64,000 bases of DNA from Xanthobacter dioxanivorans (GTDB taxonomy: Bacteria; Pseudomonadota; Alphaproteobacteria; Rhizobiales; Xanthobacteraceae): the NCBI RefSeq assembly GCF_016807805.1, contig NZ_CP063362.1:2221001-2285000 (forward strand), read 5' to 3'. Of this stretch, positions 1 through 9,384 are shown piece by piece. The position numbers were made by a program, and so were the translations under genes. Below the pieces are notes generated by a model. That model was not told the origin of the DNA. It saw only the letters and a list, made by a program, of their open reading frames with translations, and did no database searches. Numbering within the stretch: the first letter of the stretch is position 1; each line of letters starts with the position of its first letter.

Positions 1-156
1 CGACCATATATCCGCCCCTTATATTCTATAAACAGGTTGGCGTTGGATTGGACAATAGACCATATGGCGCAACCTGCGATGGTGAGTTGAGTTACATTTT
101 TGTATATAAGTGAAGATTTCGAATTTTTAGTGCGGAGCTGCAACTTATGTCGAAAA

Positions 157-1125
157 TTACTGTTTCTGAATATTTGCCCGCCGCGCGATCTCGTTGTTGC
201 GTTCGATCCCGGCCTCCAAGTATGCACCGAAATCGGCCGCCCCGCTGGGAGCGGGCACGAAACCCTCCATCGCCGCCAGCTTCTGCTTGACTTCGTCGCT
301 CTCGACGGCTTGTGTCATGGTACTGCTCAGTTTTGCAATTATATTGGCCGGTGTGCCGGCGGGAGCCAGCAAGCCGATGAAAGGAGTATCGATGAAGCCT
401 TTAAAGCCCAGCTCCTGCATCGTGGGAACATCCGGAAGGTTGGGCTGACGGCTCTCGGACAGCACAGCCAGGATCTTGGTTCTTTGAGCCTTTACATAGG
501 GCATCTGGCCGCCGATGGTGTCCAACAGCAGGTCCACCCGACCTTGAGACACGTCGGTGATCGCTTCGCTGATGCCGCGGTAATCCACGCGGCGGATTGC
601 CATTCCAGTTTCGGCATTCAGCCGTTCAAGATCGAGGCCATAGACCGGAGATGTCACCGCCATGCTGAACCGATCCGGTTCAGCCTTGGATTCCTTCAGG
701 AGCTGCGGAAACGTGTCAATCGGGAGGTCCTTACTGGCCACGAGCATGATTGGAATGTCCACCATCTTGCCGATCGGCGCGAAATCCTTTGTCGCGTCAA
801 TAAGCGGCGCTTTGAAAAGTGCCTTTACGACCGTCAGCGGGGCCCCTCCGACCAGCAGTGTGTAGCCGTCGGGAGCGCTCTTGGCGACATGTTGCGCGCC
901 GATCATCCCGTTGGCGCCTGGCTTGTTTTCTATGACCACAGGCTGACCGAGTATTTCGGCCATCTTCGCTCCGATCATCCGGGCGATGATGTCATTGGCG
1001 CCTCCCGGGCCGTAAACCACGACCAGGCGGATTGGCCTGGTCGGGAAATCAGCTCTCGCTGGCGCTGCGGCGAGAATAGACAGTGCGGCGAATACCATAA
1101 TCCCCATGTACGATGTTATTTTCAT
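157..1125 (-). CDS. Tripartite tricarboxylate transporter (Bug/TctC) substrate-binding protein
   Basis: A 322-residue periplasmic solute-binding protein of the Bug/TctC family. Residues 1-25 form a Sec signal peptide ending in APARA. The mature start (FPTRPIRLVV) and the block reading GPGGANDIIARMIGAKM followed by ENKPGANG are family hallmarks; the ENKPGANG loop normally lines the carboxylate site. Length is typical. It is the last gene of a minus-strand run after the thiolase and zinc-ribbon genes, with about 70 bases between it and the zinc-ribbon gene. No TctA/TctB membrane genes are visible, which is common for orphan Bug proteins. The ligand cannot be read from sequence; the neighbours suggest an organic acid or aromatic acid degraded through acyl-CoA intermediates (inference). 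Confidence 0.9.
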   Translation of the reverse strand: MKITSYMGIMVFAALSILAAAPARADFPTRPIRLVVVYGPGGANDIIARMIGAKMAEILGQPVVIENKPGANGMIGAQHVAKSAPDGYTLLVGGAPLTVVKALFKAPLIDATKDFAPIGKMVDIPIMLVASKDLPIDTFPQLLKESKAEPDRFSMAVTSPVYGLDLERLNAETGMAIRRVDYRGISEAITDVSQGRVDLLLDTIGGQMPYVKAQRTKILAVLSESRQPNLPDVPTMQELGFKGFIDTPFIGLLAPAGTPANIIAKLSSTMTQAVESDEVKQKLAAMEGFVPAPSGAADFGAYLEAGIERNNEIARRANIQKQ

Positions 1126-1193
1126 GGCGTTTCCCGTATATATTTTGATTGACGGATTGGAGTGTCAAAGGTCGAATAAATTATTATAGACTT

Positions 1194-1601
1194 TTACACG
1201 GTCGAAAAGAACGGCATCGCCCTCCCTTCGGCAGTGGGCCGGAACTGGACGCTGACTGCTTGTCCAATCTTAAGATCTTCCGCCCGTGCATCCACGATGT
1301 GGGTCATCAGCATGGGACCTTCACTGAGGGTCACGTAGGCGAGTGTGCATGGTGGATCCATTCGTCGCGAACGACTGAAAGCGTAGATGGTGCCTGTGCC
1401 GCTGCCGACCTTCCATTGTGTACGTTCGCTGCCGCAAAGGGGGCATAGCGTGCGGGGGTACCAATGTGCACGCCCGCATTCGTCGCAGGTCTTCAGCAAT
1501 AGATTACCCATCTCAGCCGCTACCCAGAACTCACGGCTTTCGGGATAAGCGATAGCCAAAGGGTCCTGTTCAAATGTCAGAGTTGATTTATCTGGATTCA
1601 T
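1194..1601 (-). CDS. DUF35 zinc-ribbon/OB-fold protein, partner of thiolase
   Basis: A 135-residue protein. A rubredoxin-like zinc ribbon at about residues 37-58 carries two cysteine pairs (CDECG and CPLCGS). It is followed by an OB-fold half with the family's GTGTIYAFSRSRR strand and a conserved LSEGPMLMTHIV stretch. DUF35 proteins bind acyl-CoA and usually pair with SCP-x-type thiolases as a subunit or channelling partner. Here the thiolase gene lies immediately upstream, 25 bases away on the same strand, which fits. Length and architecture are complete. The specific acyl-CoA is unknown. Confidence 0.88.
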   Translation of the reverse strand: MNPDKSTLTFEQDPLAIAYPESREFWVAAEMGNLLLKTCDECGRAHWYPRTLCPLCGSERTQWKVGSGTGTIYAFSRSRRMDPPCTLAYVTLSEGPMLMTHIVDARAEDLKIGQAVSVQFRPTAEGRAMPFFSTV

Positions 1602-1626
1602 CCGTGTGAGCTTTCCGAATTACCAT

Positions 1627-2796
1627 TCAATTTCGTTCAAAAATCACGCTGGCGTGCGCGTGGCCGCCGCCAGTCACCAAGCCGGGACCGGAGGCCAATG
1701 CCAGACGACAGTTTTTGACCTGAACTGCCGGATGCGCCTCGCCGCGCAATTGACGCACCGCTTCGATCGCCTTGGTGATTCCGCCTCGGTTCATAGGGTG
1801 GTTGTTGCACAGGCCGCCTCCATCGGTGTTCCACGGCAGCTTGCCGACACCTGAAATCAGGTTTCCATCCGCAACGAACGCACCGCCTCGCCCTTTCTCG
1901 CAGAAGCCAAGGTCTTCCAGCTGCATAATCACTGCGATCGTGAAATTGTCGTAGATCGAGGCGTAATCGATATCGGACGGCATGATGCCTGCTTCGCGAA
2001 AAGCGGCCGCACCGGAGCGTTCGGCGCCCGTGCGGGTCAAATCACAGTAACCGCCATCATTCGTGTAAATGGTCTGCCCTGCACCGATCACGCGAACGAA
2101 TGGACGCGAGAGGCTTCGCGCGATTTCGGGTGTGGTCAACACCAGTGCGCCGCCCCCATCGGTAATCACGCAGCAATCCAGTCGTCGGATCGGATCCGAG
2201 ATTACGGGAGAATCCATCACGTCGTCGATGGTCAAAAGTTTACGCAATAAAGCGCGCGTATTATATTGCGCGTGGTGTGACGCGGAGACCTTGACCCAGG
2301 CCATCTGTTCGAGCGTGGTGCCGTATTGGTGCATATGGCGTTGGGCGCACATGCCATATATCCCGGCGATGCTCCACCTGTAAGTCGACGTCCAGGGAGC
2401 TTCGGGCCGATCCGAACCGGCAGTCTGGGGCATCGTGCCGGTCGCCATCCCGCTGCTGCGCGGTTTGCCCGCCAGGGTGATGAGCGCGATCGAGCACCGG
2501 CCCGCAGCGATCGCCACTGCGGCGTGCTGGATGTGCGCCAGATACGAACATCCGCCGGCTTCAGTGCCGTCGAGCCATCTCACCTTCAAATTGAGATAGT
2601 CCGCCATCCATAGCGGCCCTCCGCCGGGTGCATCTCCGGCGCAGAAATAGCCGTCGACGTCCGACAGGCTCAGTCCGGCATCACGTAGCGCTCCGACGGC
2701 ACATTCCGCATGCAGTTGGGGAACGGATTTGTCCGGTGCGAAGCGGGTAGGGTGTTCAAAAATCCCTGCGACGTGGGCGTGTTTCTGAGTGCTCAT
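1627..2796 (-). CDS. Thiolase family protein (SCP-x type acetyl-CoA acetyltransferase-like)
   Basis: About 389 residues from the ATG at 2796, which starts MSTQKHAHVAG. The frame stays open to 2868, but the extra 24 residues look non-native. Recognisable blocks are the N-terminal AVGALRDAGLSLSDVDG, the GGCSYLAHIQHAA helix at the nucleophile position, and the C-terminal NTDGGGLCNNHPMNRGG with a final GLVTGGGHAHASVIFER. These match non-canonical SCP-x/lipid-transfer thiolases that cleave or condense acyl-CoA thioesters. The DUF35 gene follows 25 bases downstream and the two probably form one complex. Substrate unknown. Confidence 0.87.
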   Translation of the reverse strand: MSTQKHAHVAGIFEHPTRFAPDKSVPQLHAECAVGALRDAGLSLSDVDGYFCAGDAPGGGPLWMADYLNLKVRWLDGTEAGGCSYLAHIQHAAVAIAAGRCSIALITLAGKPRSSGMATGTMPQTAGSDRPEAPWTSTYRWSIAGIYGMCAQRHMHQYGTTLEQMAWVKVSASHHAQYNTRALLRKLLTIDDVMDSPVISDPIRRLDCCVITDGGGALVLTTPEIARSLSRPFVRVIGAGQTIYTNDGGYCDLTRTGAERSGAAAFREAGIMPSDIDYASIYDNFTIAVIMQLEDLGFCEKGRGGAFVADGNLISGVGKLPWNTDGGGLCNNHPMNRGGITKAIEAVRQLRGEAHPAVQVKNCRLALASGPGLVTGGGHAHASVIFERN

Positions 2797-3208
2797 GTTA
2801 AGGTCTGGCGGCCCTTGGATTGGGATTTGACGCCGAGTATGCGCGGCGGTCGACCAGCCGTCTGCCAACTACTTAACACAGTTGCTCGGTCCGGCTCTCG
2901 CGTGGCGCGACGCCGTGGCTGACGCCGGTGCCGGCGCGGCTACGCGGCTCTTGTCGCATGACATCGACATTAAAATCGATGAGCGCCCGAATTCGGGGCG
3001 CCCACTGAATATCTGGGTCGATGACAAGCCCCCAATCATGGTGTTTGCCATTGCAGGCGGCGAGCGGCGGCCTGCTTTGGCAGCTCAACGACCTGGCCCA
3101 GGCCCGGTCGGCTCGGCGTGCGCCGCTTGTGAGACTTGCGCCCGGATCCGGTTCAACAGGCACTTCCCCAGGACTCGTCTTTAGAGCGATCTGTCACCCA
3201 CGTTTGGC
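2797..3208. other. Gap between the Crp/Fnr gene and the thiolase gene
   Basis: About 410 bases with no recognisable gene on either strand. Short frames exist in several registers, but none has a familiar motif or a good ribosome-binding site. It probably contains the promoter of the minus-strand thiolase operon. Confidence 0.4.
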
Positions 3209-4096
3209 TCACCCGATCTGCGCTTCCAACTGAGTAATATAGGCAGCGAAGGCTGCCTTGTCTGGAACCTTGATCAGGCCACGGCTGCGACGGATCATGC
3301 CATCCGCTTCAAACTGAGCCAGAGTGATGGCGACCCAGGTGCGCGAAATCCCTGCAAGGGTTGTCAGGTGTTGTTGGGTTAATCCGCGTACATCGCCGGA
3401 GCCAGACGGAGCATCGTTCGGATGGCTAGTCAACAGGCCGCTCAGCAATCTACCTAGCCGAATAGTCGCTGGCTTGAATGCCTGGCTGCTGCGCGACACG
3501 CTTTCGATGTAAAGCTTTGAGATCGTGCGGGTCACGTTCAATGATAGACGTGGAATATCTTCCATAAGCATCATAAGATTTTCGCTACTTATTTGATATA
3601 CATCAACATCGTCCAGGCACTCCATTGACATAAACACGGGAGAGGCGGCAAAAAATGAAAATAAACCTAATATGGATCCGGGTGCGTTGATTCGGTGAGT
3701 GAATTCTTTGCCGTTTTGGCTGGCGATATAGCTGCGCACGCGCCCGCGTTCGATGATGGAGATGTGGCGAGGAGTCGGGTCATTCTCATGATAGATCAAT
3801 GCGCCGCGATGGTAATGGCGTCGCGTCTGAGTTTGCAAAATTCTTCTCAGTTCATTTTCATTCAATCCACTCAGCACCGTACTCCAGATTGGGGCTGCGC
3901 TAATTCCTTGATCTGTAGCCGCGTTTGTGCAGCCAACGTGGTCTTGCCGCGCGTTGTGGGCAAGGCAGGGACCCCTATGTTGCGGTGCTGACACGGGTTG
4001 TCTCCTCCCATTGTTTACCTGAATCGAAACGCAATGGTTTCGGGCCTCTGTCCGGCTCTTGAGAGCAGCGCTCACAGGAGCGCCGTTGTCCAACAA
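3209..4096 (-). CDS. Crp/Fnr family transcriptional regulator
   Basis: Up to 295 residues. A cyclic-nucleotide-binding-like beta-roll (around residues 85-200, with YHENDPTPRHISIIERGRVRSYI) leads into a dimer helix and a C-terminal winged helix with GLTQQHLTTLAGISRTWVAITLAQFEADGMI, the Crp-type helix-turn-helix. The first 70 or so residues are low in family similarity, so the true start may be the GTG near 3877. The four-cysteine signature of FNR is absent, so an iron-sulphur oxygen sensor is unlikely. It lies upstream of the thiolase operon on the same strand and could control it (inference). Confidence 0.85.
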   Translation of the reverse strand: MLDNGAPVSAALKSRTEARNHCVSIQVNNGRRQPVSAPQHRGPCLAHNARQDHVGCTNAATDQGISAAPIWSTVLSGLNENELRRILQTQTRRHYHRGALIYHENDPTPRHISIIERGRVRSYIASQNGKEFTHRINAPGSILGLFSFFAASPVFMSMECLDDVDVYQISSENLMMLMEDIPRLSLNVTRTISKLYIESVSRSSQAFKPATIRLGRLLSGLLTSHPNDAPSGSGDVRGLTQQHLTTLAGISRTWVAITLAQFEADGMIRRSRGLIKVPDKAAFAAYITQLEAQIG

Positions 4097-4328
4097 CTTC
4101 TATTAACGGCAGTTCCCACATATCCTTAATGGACATCGACTTTCGGTCAAGGCGGTGACCGCGTTCATTGGTGGTGGCCGGAGGGCGCTTGGGCCAAATC
4201 GGTCGTCGTCGGCGCCCCTTGATCGGCCGCAGGAGCCTTGCGTTTTCTTCCGCGAACCGGAGGCCACTTCGCTCGAAAACGCTCTAATCCATTGCGAAGT
4301 TCGTTCTTGTCCGCCTGAGGTCCAGGAC

Positions 4329-4502
4329 ATGAAGCGTAGCCGTTTTTTCGCGACGGAAGATCATCGAATCCTGAAGGAGCGGGAGGTCGGCGTGCCGGTC
4401 GCGGACCTGTGCCACAAGCACGGGGCGAGCGACGCCAGCATATACAAATGGAAAGCCTGGTTCGGCTTCATGGGGGTGTCCGGGGCCAATCGACCTTCTT
4501 GA
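4329..4502 (+). pseudogene. IS3-family transposase OrfA, 5' fragment
   Basis: Fifty-seven codons starting MKRSRFFATEDHRILKE, with the OrfA helix-turn-helix VADLCHKHGASDASIYKWKAWFG. Similarity to IS3-family (IS407-like) OrfA stops shortly after WFGFMGVS and the frame closes; the leucine-zipper half and all of OrfB are missing. It abuts an unrelated IclR fragment at about 4518, so this is a deletion scar rather than an active element. Confidence 0.75.
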
Positions 4503-4517
4503 TTGAAGCTGCGGCCC

Positions 4518-4840
4518 CTATTTTTCGAGCGTATGCGCGACCGCGCGCAGGCTCCCGAGTTCGTACGGCATCAGCTTGGCAACACGGACCAGCTCCTCGC
4601 CGATGGTGGCGATCCTGTCCGCGTCCATGTCCCGCGAATGTCCGGTCACGACCAGGCAGCCAACTTGTCCGTTGTTCCATGTGGGGATGTTGGCTGCGAT
4701 CGCGGTAAGGCCGATGAAATGCTTGTCGCGCGCGAGGACGTAGCCACGTTTCGCTGCGTCCTCCAGGTCGTGCTCGAGCCGTTGGCAGTCGGTAATCGTC
4801 TGCGGGGTAAAAGGTTCGTAGGGCGGCCGTCATGATCTTG
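4518..4840 (-). pseudogene. IclR-family regulator, C-terminal effector-domain fragment
   Basis: A minus-strand frame without a usable start codon, about 100 residues. It reads YEPFTPQTITD, then RLEHDLEDAAKRGYVLARDK, then FIGLTAIAANIP and VGCLVVTGHSRDMDADR, ending HTLEK before a TAG at 4518-4520. This is the second half of the IclR ligand-binding domain (the TPxTITD and GYxxxxxE...G blocks are typical). A TGA lies just upstream of the fragment and the winged-helix DNA-binding domain is absent, so it cannot work as a regulator. It is trapped between the IS3 fragment and a plus-strand acyl-CoA dehydrogenase fragment. Confidence 0.75.
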
Positions 4841-4885
4841 TTCTGCCGCACCGGCGGCCGGGAGGAACGGCGCGGCGGGGCGAGC

Positions 4886-5310
4886 CGGTTCCTGATGGAT
4901 TTGAAGACCCCCGGCATCACCATCCGGCCGATCCTGGACTTGGCGGGAGAGCACCATTTCAACGAGGTGGCCTTCGAGGATGTCTTCCTGCCCGGCTCCG
5001 CCCTTCTGGGTCAGCTCGGCGATGGTTGGAACCAGGTGGTCAGCGAGCTGGCTTTCGAGCGCAGCGGTCCGGAGCGGTTTCTGTCATCCTTCGTCCTCAT
5101 GCGCGAGCTGGTCCGCGTGCTCGGGCCTTCCCCATCGGAGCACGCGGCTGCGGCCCTGGGGCGCCTGATGGCTCATCTCGTGGTACTCCGCCGCCTGTCG
5201 CGATCGGTGGCGGGCATGCTCCAGGAGGGCCGGAATCCGGTGTTGCAGGCGGCGCTGGTGAAGGATCTCGGCGCCCTCTTCGAGCAGGAGATGCCCGGTG
5301 TGGCCCGCGA
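4886..5310 (+). pseudogene. Acyl-CoA dehydrogenase, internal fragment
   Basis: About 140 codons. They begin in the middle beta domain (SRFLMDLKTPGITIRPI, then HHFNEVAFEDVFLP) and run into the C-terminal four-helix domain (LGDGWNQVVSELAFERSG, then LVRVLG and AALVKDLGALFEQEMP). The N-terminal FAD-domain helices and the C-terminal end are missing, so no active enzyme can be made. The open frame extends artificially from 4832 to 5347. It lies next to the IclR and IS3 fragments and probably belonged to the same acyl-CoA pathway as the upstream thiolase (inference). Confidence 0.7.
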
Positions 5311-5399
5311 GCGCCCTCATTCTGGCCGGCGGGGCGCACGCCGGTGAATGACGGGCGATGCTGTCCCCCTCTCGCGAGCGGCCTGCGCCCGCGCGATCG

Positions 5400-6037
5400 T
5401 CACGGTGCGCGCGGCATGTCAGCCGGGGGGGCGGCGCGGAAGCTGCGAAAGAGGTTTTCCAGGACCTCCTGCGTGTTGCTGACGAGGTCGAAGGTGCTGC
5501 GATCCTTCAGCCAGTCCGACAGGATGCCGCCGAGCAGCCAGTAGAGGGTCTTCGCCGCCGCCTGAGCCGTCCAGCGCGGGCTGAGGAGCGCTTTTTCCTG
5601 CGCGAGTTCGAACAGCGCGACGAGCTGCCTGTATTCGCGCAGATTGGTCTCGCGCTCCCGCTCGAGCACGCTCAGGAACTCGCCTCGATAGTCGCAACGG
5701 TACAGGATGGTGTAGATCCGCTGGCGGCGCGGATCGTTGGCGATGATGCCGAGGCATTCGATCACCACCTGCTGCAGCAGGGTCAGCGGATCGTCATGCC
5801 GCTCCTCGAGGGCGCGCTCCATCACCTCCTCGGCGGGCAGGGGGCGAGGTCGAGCAGCGCGCGCAGCAGGTCCGCCTTGTTGGCGAAATGCCAGTAGAGC
5901 GCGCCCCGGGTCATCCCGGCGCTCAGCGCGATCTTGTCGAAGGTGACGGCGGCCGCCCCATGCTCGAAGAAGAGGTGTTCTGCTGTCTCCAGCAGCTTCA
6001 TCCGGGTTTCTTCGGCTCCGGCCTTTGTTTTCCGCAT
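5400..6037 (-). CDS. TetR/AcrR-family efflux repressor, frameshifted
   Basis: Two overlapping frames encode one AcrR/TtgR-like repressor. The first (from MRKTKAGAEETR at 6037) carries the complete TetR helix-turn-helix ending MTRGALYWHFANKADLL. It runs out of frame at the G5 run (plus strand 5840-5844), and the ligand-binding half resumes in another frame as EVMERALEERHDDPL, continuing to 5400 with LFRSFRAAPPADMPRAP. Restoring one base in the run joins them as LLDLAPLPAEEVMERAL. The gene sits downstream of the pump genes on the same strand. Its likely target is the AcrR-type palindrome at 10650-10673, which would give autoregulated repression of the operon. Confidence 0.82.
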
Positions 6038-6125
6038 CCCAGTGCGCTTGCGCATCAACGGCCCGATCTCATCCGCGTGTCACCGCATGTTTTGCAGGCC
6101 CGGCTCGCGGCGTCCAGGCCCACCC

Positions 6126-6171
6126 TGAGCCAGGCCCGCCTGAGCCAGGCCCGCCCGGAGCCACGCCCGCC
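6126..6171. repeat. Short GC-rich tandem repeat
   Basis: A 15-bp unit, TGAGCCAGGCCCGCC, occurs twice head to tail (6126-6140 and 6141-6155), followed by a degenerate third copy. It lies between the pump gene and the AcrR-like repressor gene. Confidence 0.7.
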
Positions 6172-6186
6172 GTCCCCTGCGGCCGC

Positions 6187-9100
6187 TCACGGAACCGGCG
6201 CCGGGCTCGCCTTGGGGGCACCGGCCTCGGTGGGGACGGTGCCATGGGCGGAGACGGCGCCGTCCCCGGTCGCGCGCCCGCCGCGGAGCCGGTCGCGCAG
6301 CCCCATCGCGAACACGAAGAAGACCGGCACAAAGAACACCGCGAGCACGGTGGCGGAGATCATGCCGCCCATCACGCCGGTGCCGATGGCCTGCTGGCTC
6401 GCGGCGCTCGCACCCGCGGCGACGGCGAGCGGCAGCACGCCGAGGGTGAAGGCCAGCGAGGTCATGATGATGGGCCGGAAGCGCAGGTGCGCCGCCTCGA
6501 CGGCTGCCGCGACCAGCGGCTTGCCCTGCGCCCGCAGGTCCTTGGCGAACTCGATGATGAGGATGGCGTTCTTCGCCGACAGCCCGATGATGGTGATGAG
6601 CCCGACCTTGAAATAAACGTCGTTGGGCATGTCACGCAGCATCACCGCGACCACCGAGCCGATGACGCCCAAGGGAATCACCAGCATCACCGAGATCGGG
6701 ATCGCCCAGCTCTCGTAGAGGGCTGCGAGGCAGAGGAACACGAGGATGCAGGACAGCGTCAGCAGCAGCGGCACCTGGGAGCCGGACTGGATCTCCTGCA
6801 GCGACTGGCCGCTCCATTCATAGCCGAAGCCGGCCGGCAGGGTGTTGGCGATGCGCTCCACTTCCGTGATGGCGTCGCCCGATGAATAGCCGGGCTTGGC
6901 CTGCCCGCTGACGCGCACGGCAGGATAGCCATTGTAGCCCACCGCCTGGGACGAGCCGCGCGTCCATTCGATCCGGGCGAAGGCCGACAGCGGGACCATG
7001 CCGCCATGGGTGTTGCGCACGTTCAGCTTCAGGAGGTCGCCCGCCTGCATGCGCTGTCCGCCGCCCGCCTGAACCGTCACGCGCTGCATGCGGCCGGCAT
7101 TGGGGAAGTCGTTGATGTAGGCGGAGCCGAGCGCCGTGGTGATGGTGGTGTTGATGTCGGAGAATGCCACCCCGAACGTGTTGGCCTTCTCGCGATCGAT
7201 GATCAGATCGAGCTGGGCTGCGTCCGGCATGCCCTCCACATACACGCCGGTGAGGATCGGGCTCGCCGCCGCCTCCGCGAGAAACTGCGCCTGGGCCTTG
7301 CGCAGCGCCTCCGGGCCCAGCCCGCCGCGGTCTTGCAGGCGGAAGGAGAAGCCGTTGGAATTGCCGAGTCCCTGGATGGGCGGCGGCGACAGGGCGAAGA
7401 CGATGGCGTCGCGGACCGAGGACAGCGCCATGGTGGCCCGCAGCGAGATGGCCGCTGCTGAAGTGTCCGCGTCGCGCTCGCTCCAGTCCTTCAACGTCAC
7501 GAAGGCCAGGGCCGCGTTGTCGCCGATGCCGTTGAAGCTGTAGCCGCTGATGGCGACGATGCGGTCCACGGCCGCTTCGCCGGCGAACGTCTGCTCCATC
7601 TTCTCGATCACCTCGAGGGTGCGGTTGGCGCTGGCCTCGGCGGGGGCCTGGATGTTGACCAGAACGAAGCCCTGGTCCTCGTTCGGCAGGAACGCCGAGG
7701 GCAGCCGCACGAACATGTAGCCGAGCGCCGCGACGAGGACGAGATAGACCAGCATGACCCGTCCCGCCCGCTTCAGAAGGCCGCCGACCGCGCCGCTATA
7801 GGCGTGGGAGGTGCGGTCGAAGACCCGATTGAACCAGCCGAAGAAGCCCTTGCGGACGACGTGGTGGCCCTTGGCGATGGGCTTGAGGAAGGTGGCGCAC
7901 AGCGCCGGCGTGAGAGAGAGCGCCAGCAGCGCGGAGAACAGGATGGAGGCCACCATGGTCAGGCTGAACTGGCGATAGATGACGCCCACCGCGCCGGGGA
8001 AGAAGGCCATGGGCACGAACACGGCGGTCAGCACCAGCGTGATGCCGATCACCGCGCCGGTGATCTGTCCCATCGCCTTGCGGGTGGCCTCCTTCGGCGG
8101 CAGGCCCTCCTCGGCCATGATGCGCTCCACGTTCTCCACCACCACGATGGCGTCGTCCACGAGAATGCCGATGGCCAGCACCATGCCGAACATGGTGAGC
8201 ACGTTGATGGAGAAGCCCAGCGCCAGCATGACGGCACAGGTGCCGAGCAGCGCCACCGGCACGACGATGGTCGGGATGAGGGTGTAGCGGATGTTCTGCA
8301 GGAAGAGGAACATCACCACGAAGACCAGGGCGACCGCCTCCAGCAGCGTGTGCATCACCTTCTCGATGGAGATTTCGACGAACGGCGTGGTGTCGTAGGG
8401 CACGCTGTAGGCGATCCCGGGCGGGAAGAAGCGGGCGAGTTCGTCCATGCGCGCCCGCACCGCCCGGGAGGTCGCCAGCGCGTTGCCGGTGGGGGTGAGT
8501 TGGACGCCGATGGCGGCTGCAGGCTTGCCATTGAGGCGGGTGGAGAAATTATAGTCCTGCCCACCCACCTCGACCCGCGCCACGTCGCGCAGCCGCACCG
8601 AGGAGCCGTCCGGGTTGGCCCGCAGGACGATGGCGGCGAACTCCTCCGGCGAGGTGAGCTGGCCCTTGACGAGCACCGTGGCGGAGATCTGCTGGGTGAT
8701 CGGGTTGGGCTGCGCGCCGATCCGCCCCGCAGCCACCTGGGCGTTCTGGGCGGCGATGGCATTCGTGATGTCGGCGGTGGTGAGGTTCAGCCCCACCATC
8801 TTGTCGGGGTCGATCCAGATGCGCATGGAGCGCTCGGTGGAGAACAATTGCGCGCGGCCGACGCCCGGAATGCGCCGGATCTCGCTGAGCACGTTTCGGC
8901 TGGCATAGTCGCCGAGGCCCACTGCGTCCACGGCGCCGTCGGTGGAGGTAAGGGCGGCCACCATCAGGAAGCCGGCGCCCGCCTCCTCCACCTGCACGCC
9001 CTGCTGGATGACCGATTGCGGCAGGCGCGATTCCACCCGCCGGATGCGGTTCTGCACGTCCACCGCGGCTTGCTGGGACTCGGTGCCCGGGGCGAAGGTG

Positions 9101-9375
9101 ACGTTGATCTCGACCCGGCCCGAGGTGTCGGAGGTGGATTCGAAATAGAGCATACCCTTGGCGCCGTTCAGCTCTTCCTCGATGAGCCGGGTCACGCTCT
9201 GGTAGATCGCCTCCGGGGACGCGCCCGGATAGACGGTCGACACCGTGATCTGCGGCGGCGCGACATTGGGATATTGGGAGATGGGCAGCAGCGGCAGCGC
9301 GATGACGCCCGCCAGCATGATGGCGATCGCCACCACCCAGGCGAAGACCGGCCGGTCGATGAAAAAGCTCGGCAT
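6187..9375 (-). CDS. RND multidrug efflux pump, inner-membrane transporter (HAE1 family, AcrB-like)
   Basis: 1062 residues, normal for an AcrB/MexB/TtgB-type proton-drug antiporter. The N-terminus (MPSFFIDRPVFAWVVAIAIML) is TM1. The TM4 proton relay is intact as GILVDDAIVVVENVERIM (adjacent Asp pair), and TM10 has GLSAKNAILIIEFAKDL with the conserved Lys. Two large periplasmic loops carry the porter domains. It follows the adaptor gene by 9 bases and precedes the AcrR-like repressor. No outer-membrane channel gene is in the window, so the trimeric efflux complex must borrow one from elsewhere (inference). Likely substrates are hydrophobic drugs or solvents, as for its relatives. Confidence 0.95.
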   Translation of the reverse strand: MPSFFIDRPVFAWVVAIAIMLAGVIALPLLPISQYPNVAPPQITVSTVYPGASPEAIYQSVTRLIEEELNGAKGMLYFESTSDTSGRVEINVTFAPGTESQQAAVDVQNRIRRVESRLPQSVIQQGVQVEEAGAGFLMVAALTSTDGAVDAVGLGDYASRNVLSEIRRIPGVGRAQLFSTERSMRIWIDPDKMVGLNLTTADITNAIAAQNAQVAAGRIGAQPNPITQQISATVLVKGQLTSPEEFAAIVLRANPDGSSVRLRDVARVEVGGQDYNFSTRLNGKPAAAIGVQLTPTGNALATSRAVRARMDELARFFPPGIAYSVPYDTTPFVEISIEKVMHTLLEAVALVFVVMFLFLQNIRYTLIPTIVVPVALLGTCAVMLALGFSINVLTMFGMVLAIGILVDDAIVVVENVERIMAEEGLPPKEATRKAMGQITGAVIGITLVLTAVFVPMAFFPGAVGVIYRQFSLTMVASILFSALLALSLTPALCATFLKPIAKGHHVVRKGFFGWFNRVFDRTSHAYSGAVGGLLKRAGRVMLVYLVLVAALGYMFVRLPSAFLPNEDQGFVLVNIQAPAEASANRTLEVIEKMEQTFAGEAAVDRIVAISGYSFNGIGDNAALAFVTLKDWSERDADTSAAAISLRATMALSSVRDAIVFALSPPPIQGLGNSNGFSFRLQDRGGLGPEALRKAQAQFLAEAAASPILTGVYVEGMPDAAQLDLIIDREKANTFGVAFSDINTTITTALGSAYINDFPNAGRMQRVTVQAGGGQRMQAGDLLKLNVRNTHGGMVPLSAFARIEWTRGSSQAVGYNGYPAVRVSGQAKPGYSSGDAITEVERIANTLPAGFGYEWSGQSLQEIQSGSQVPLLLTLSCILVFLCLAALYESWAIPISVMLVIPLGVIGSVVAVMLRDMPNDVYFKVGLITIIGLSAKNAILIIEFAKDLRAQGKPLVAAAVEAAHLRFRPIIMTSLAFTLGVLPLAVAAGASAASQQAIGTGVMGGMISATVLAVFFVPVFFVFAMGLRDRLRGGRATGDGAVSAHGTVPTEAGAPKASPAPVP

Positions 9376-9384
9376 CAGCGTGTC

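Noticed and set aside
7136..7543. 135-codon plus-strand frame in the pump gene
   Set aside because: One of many short antisense frames over a well-supported gene, without start-site signal or motif.
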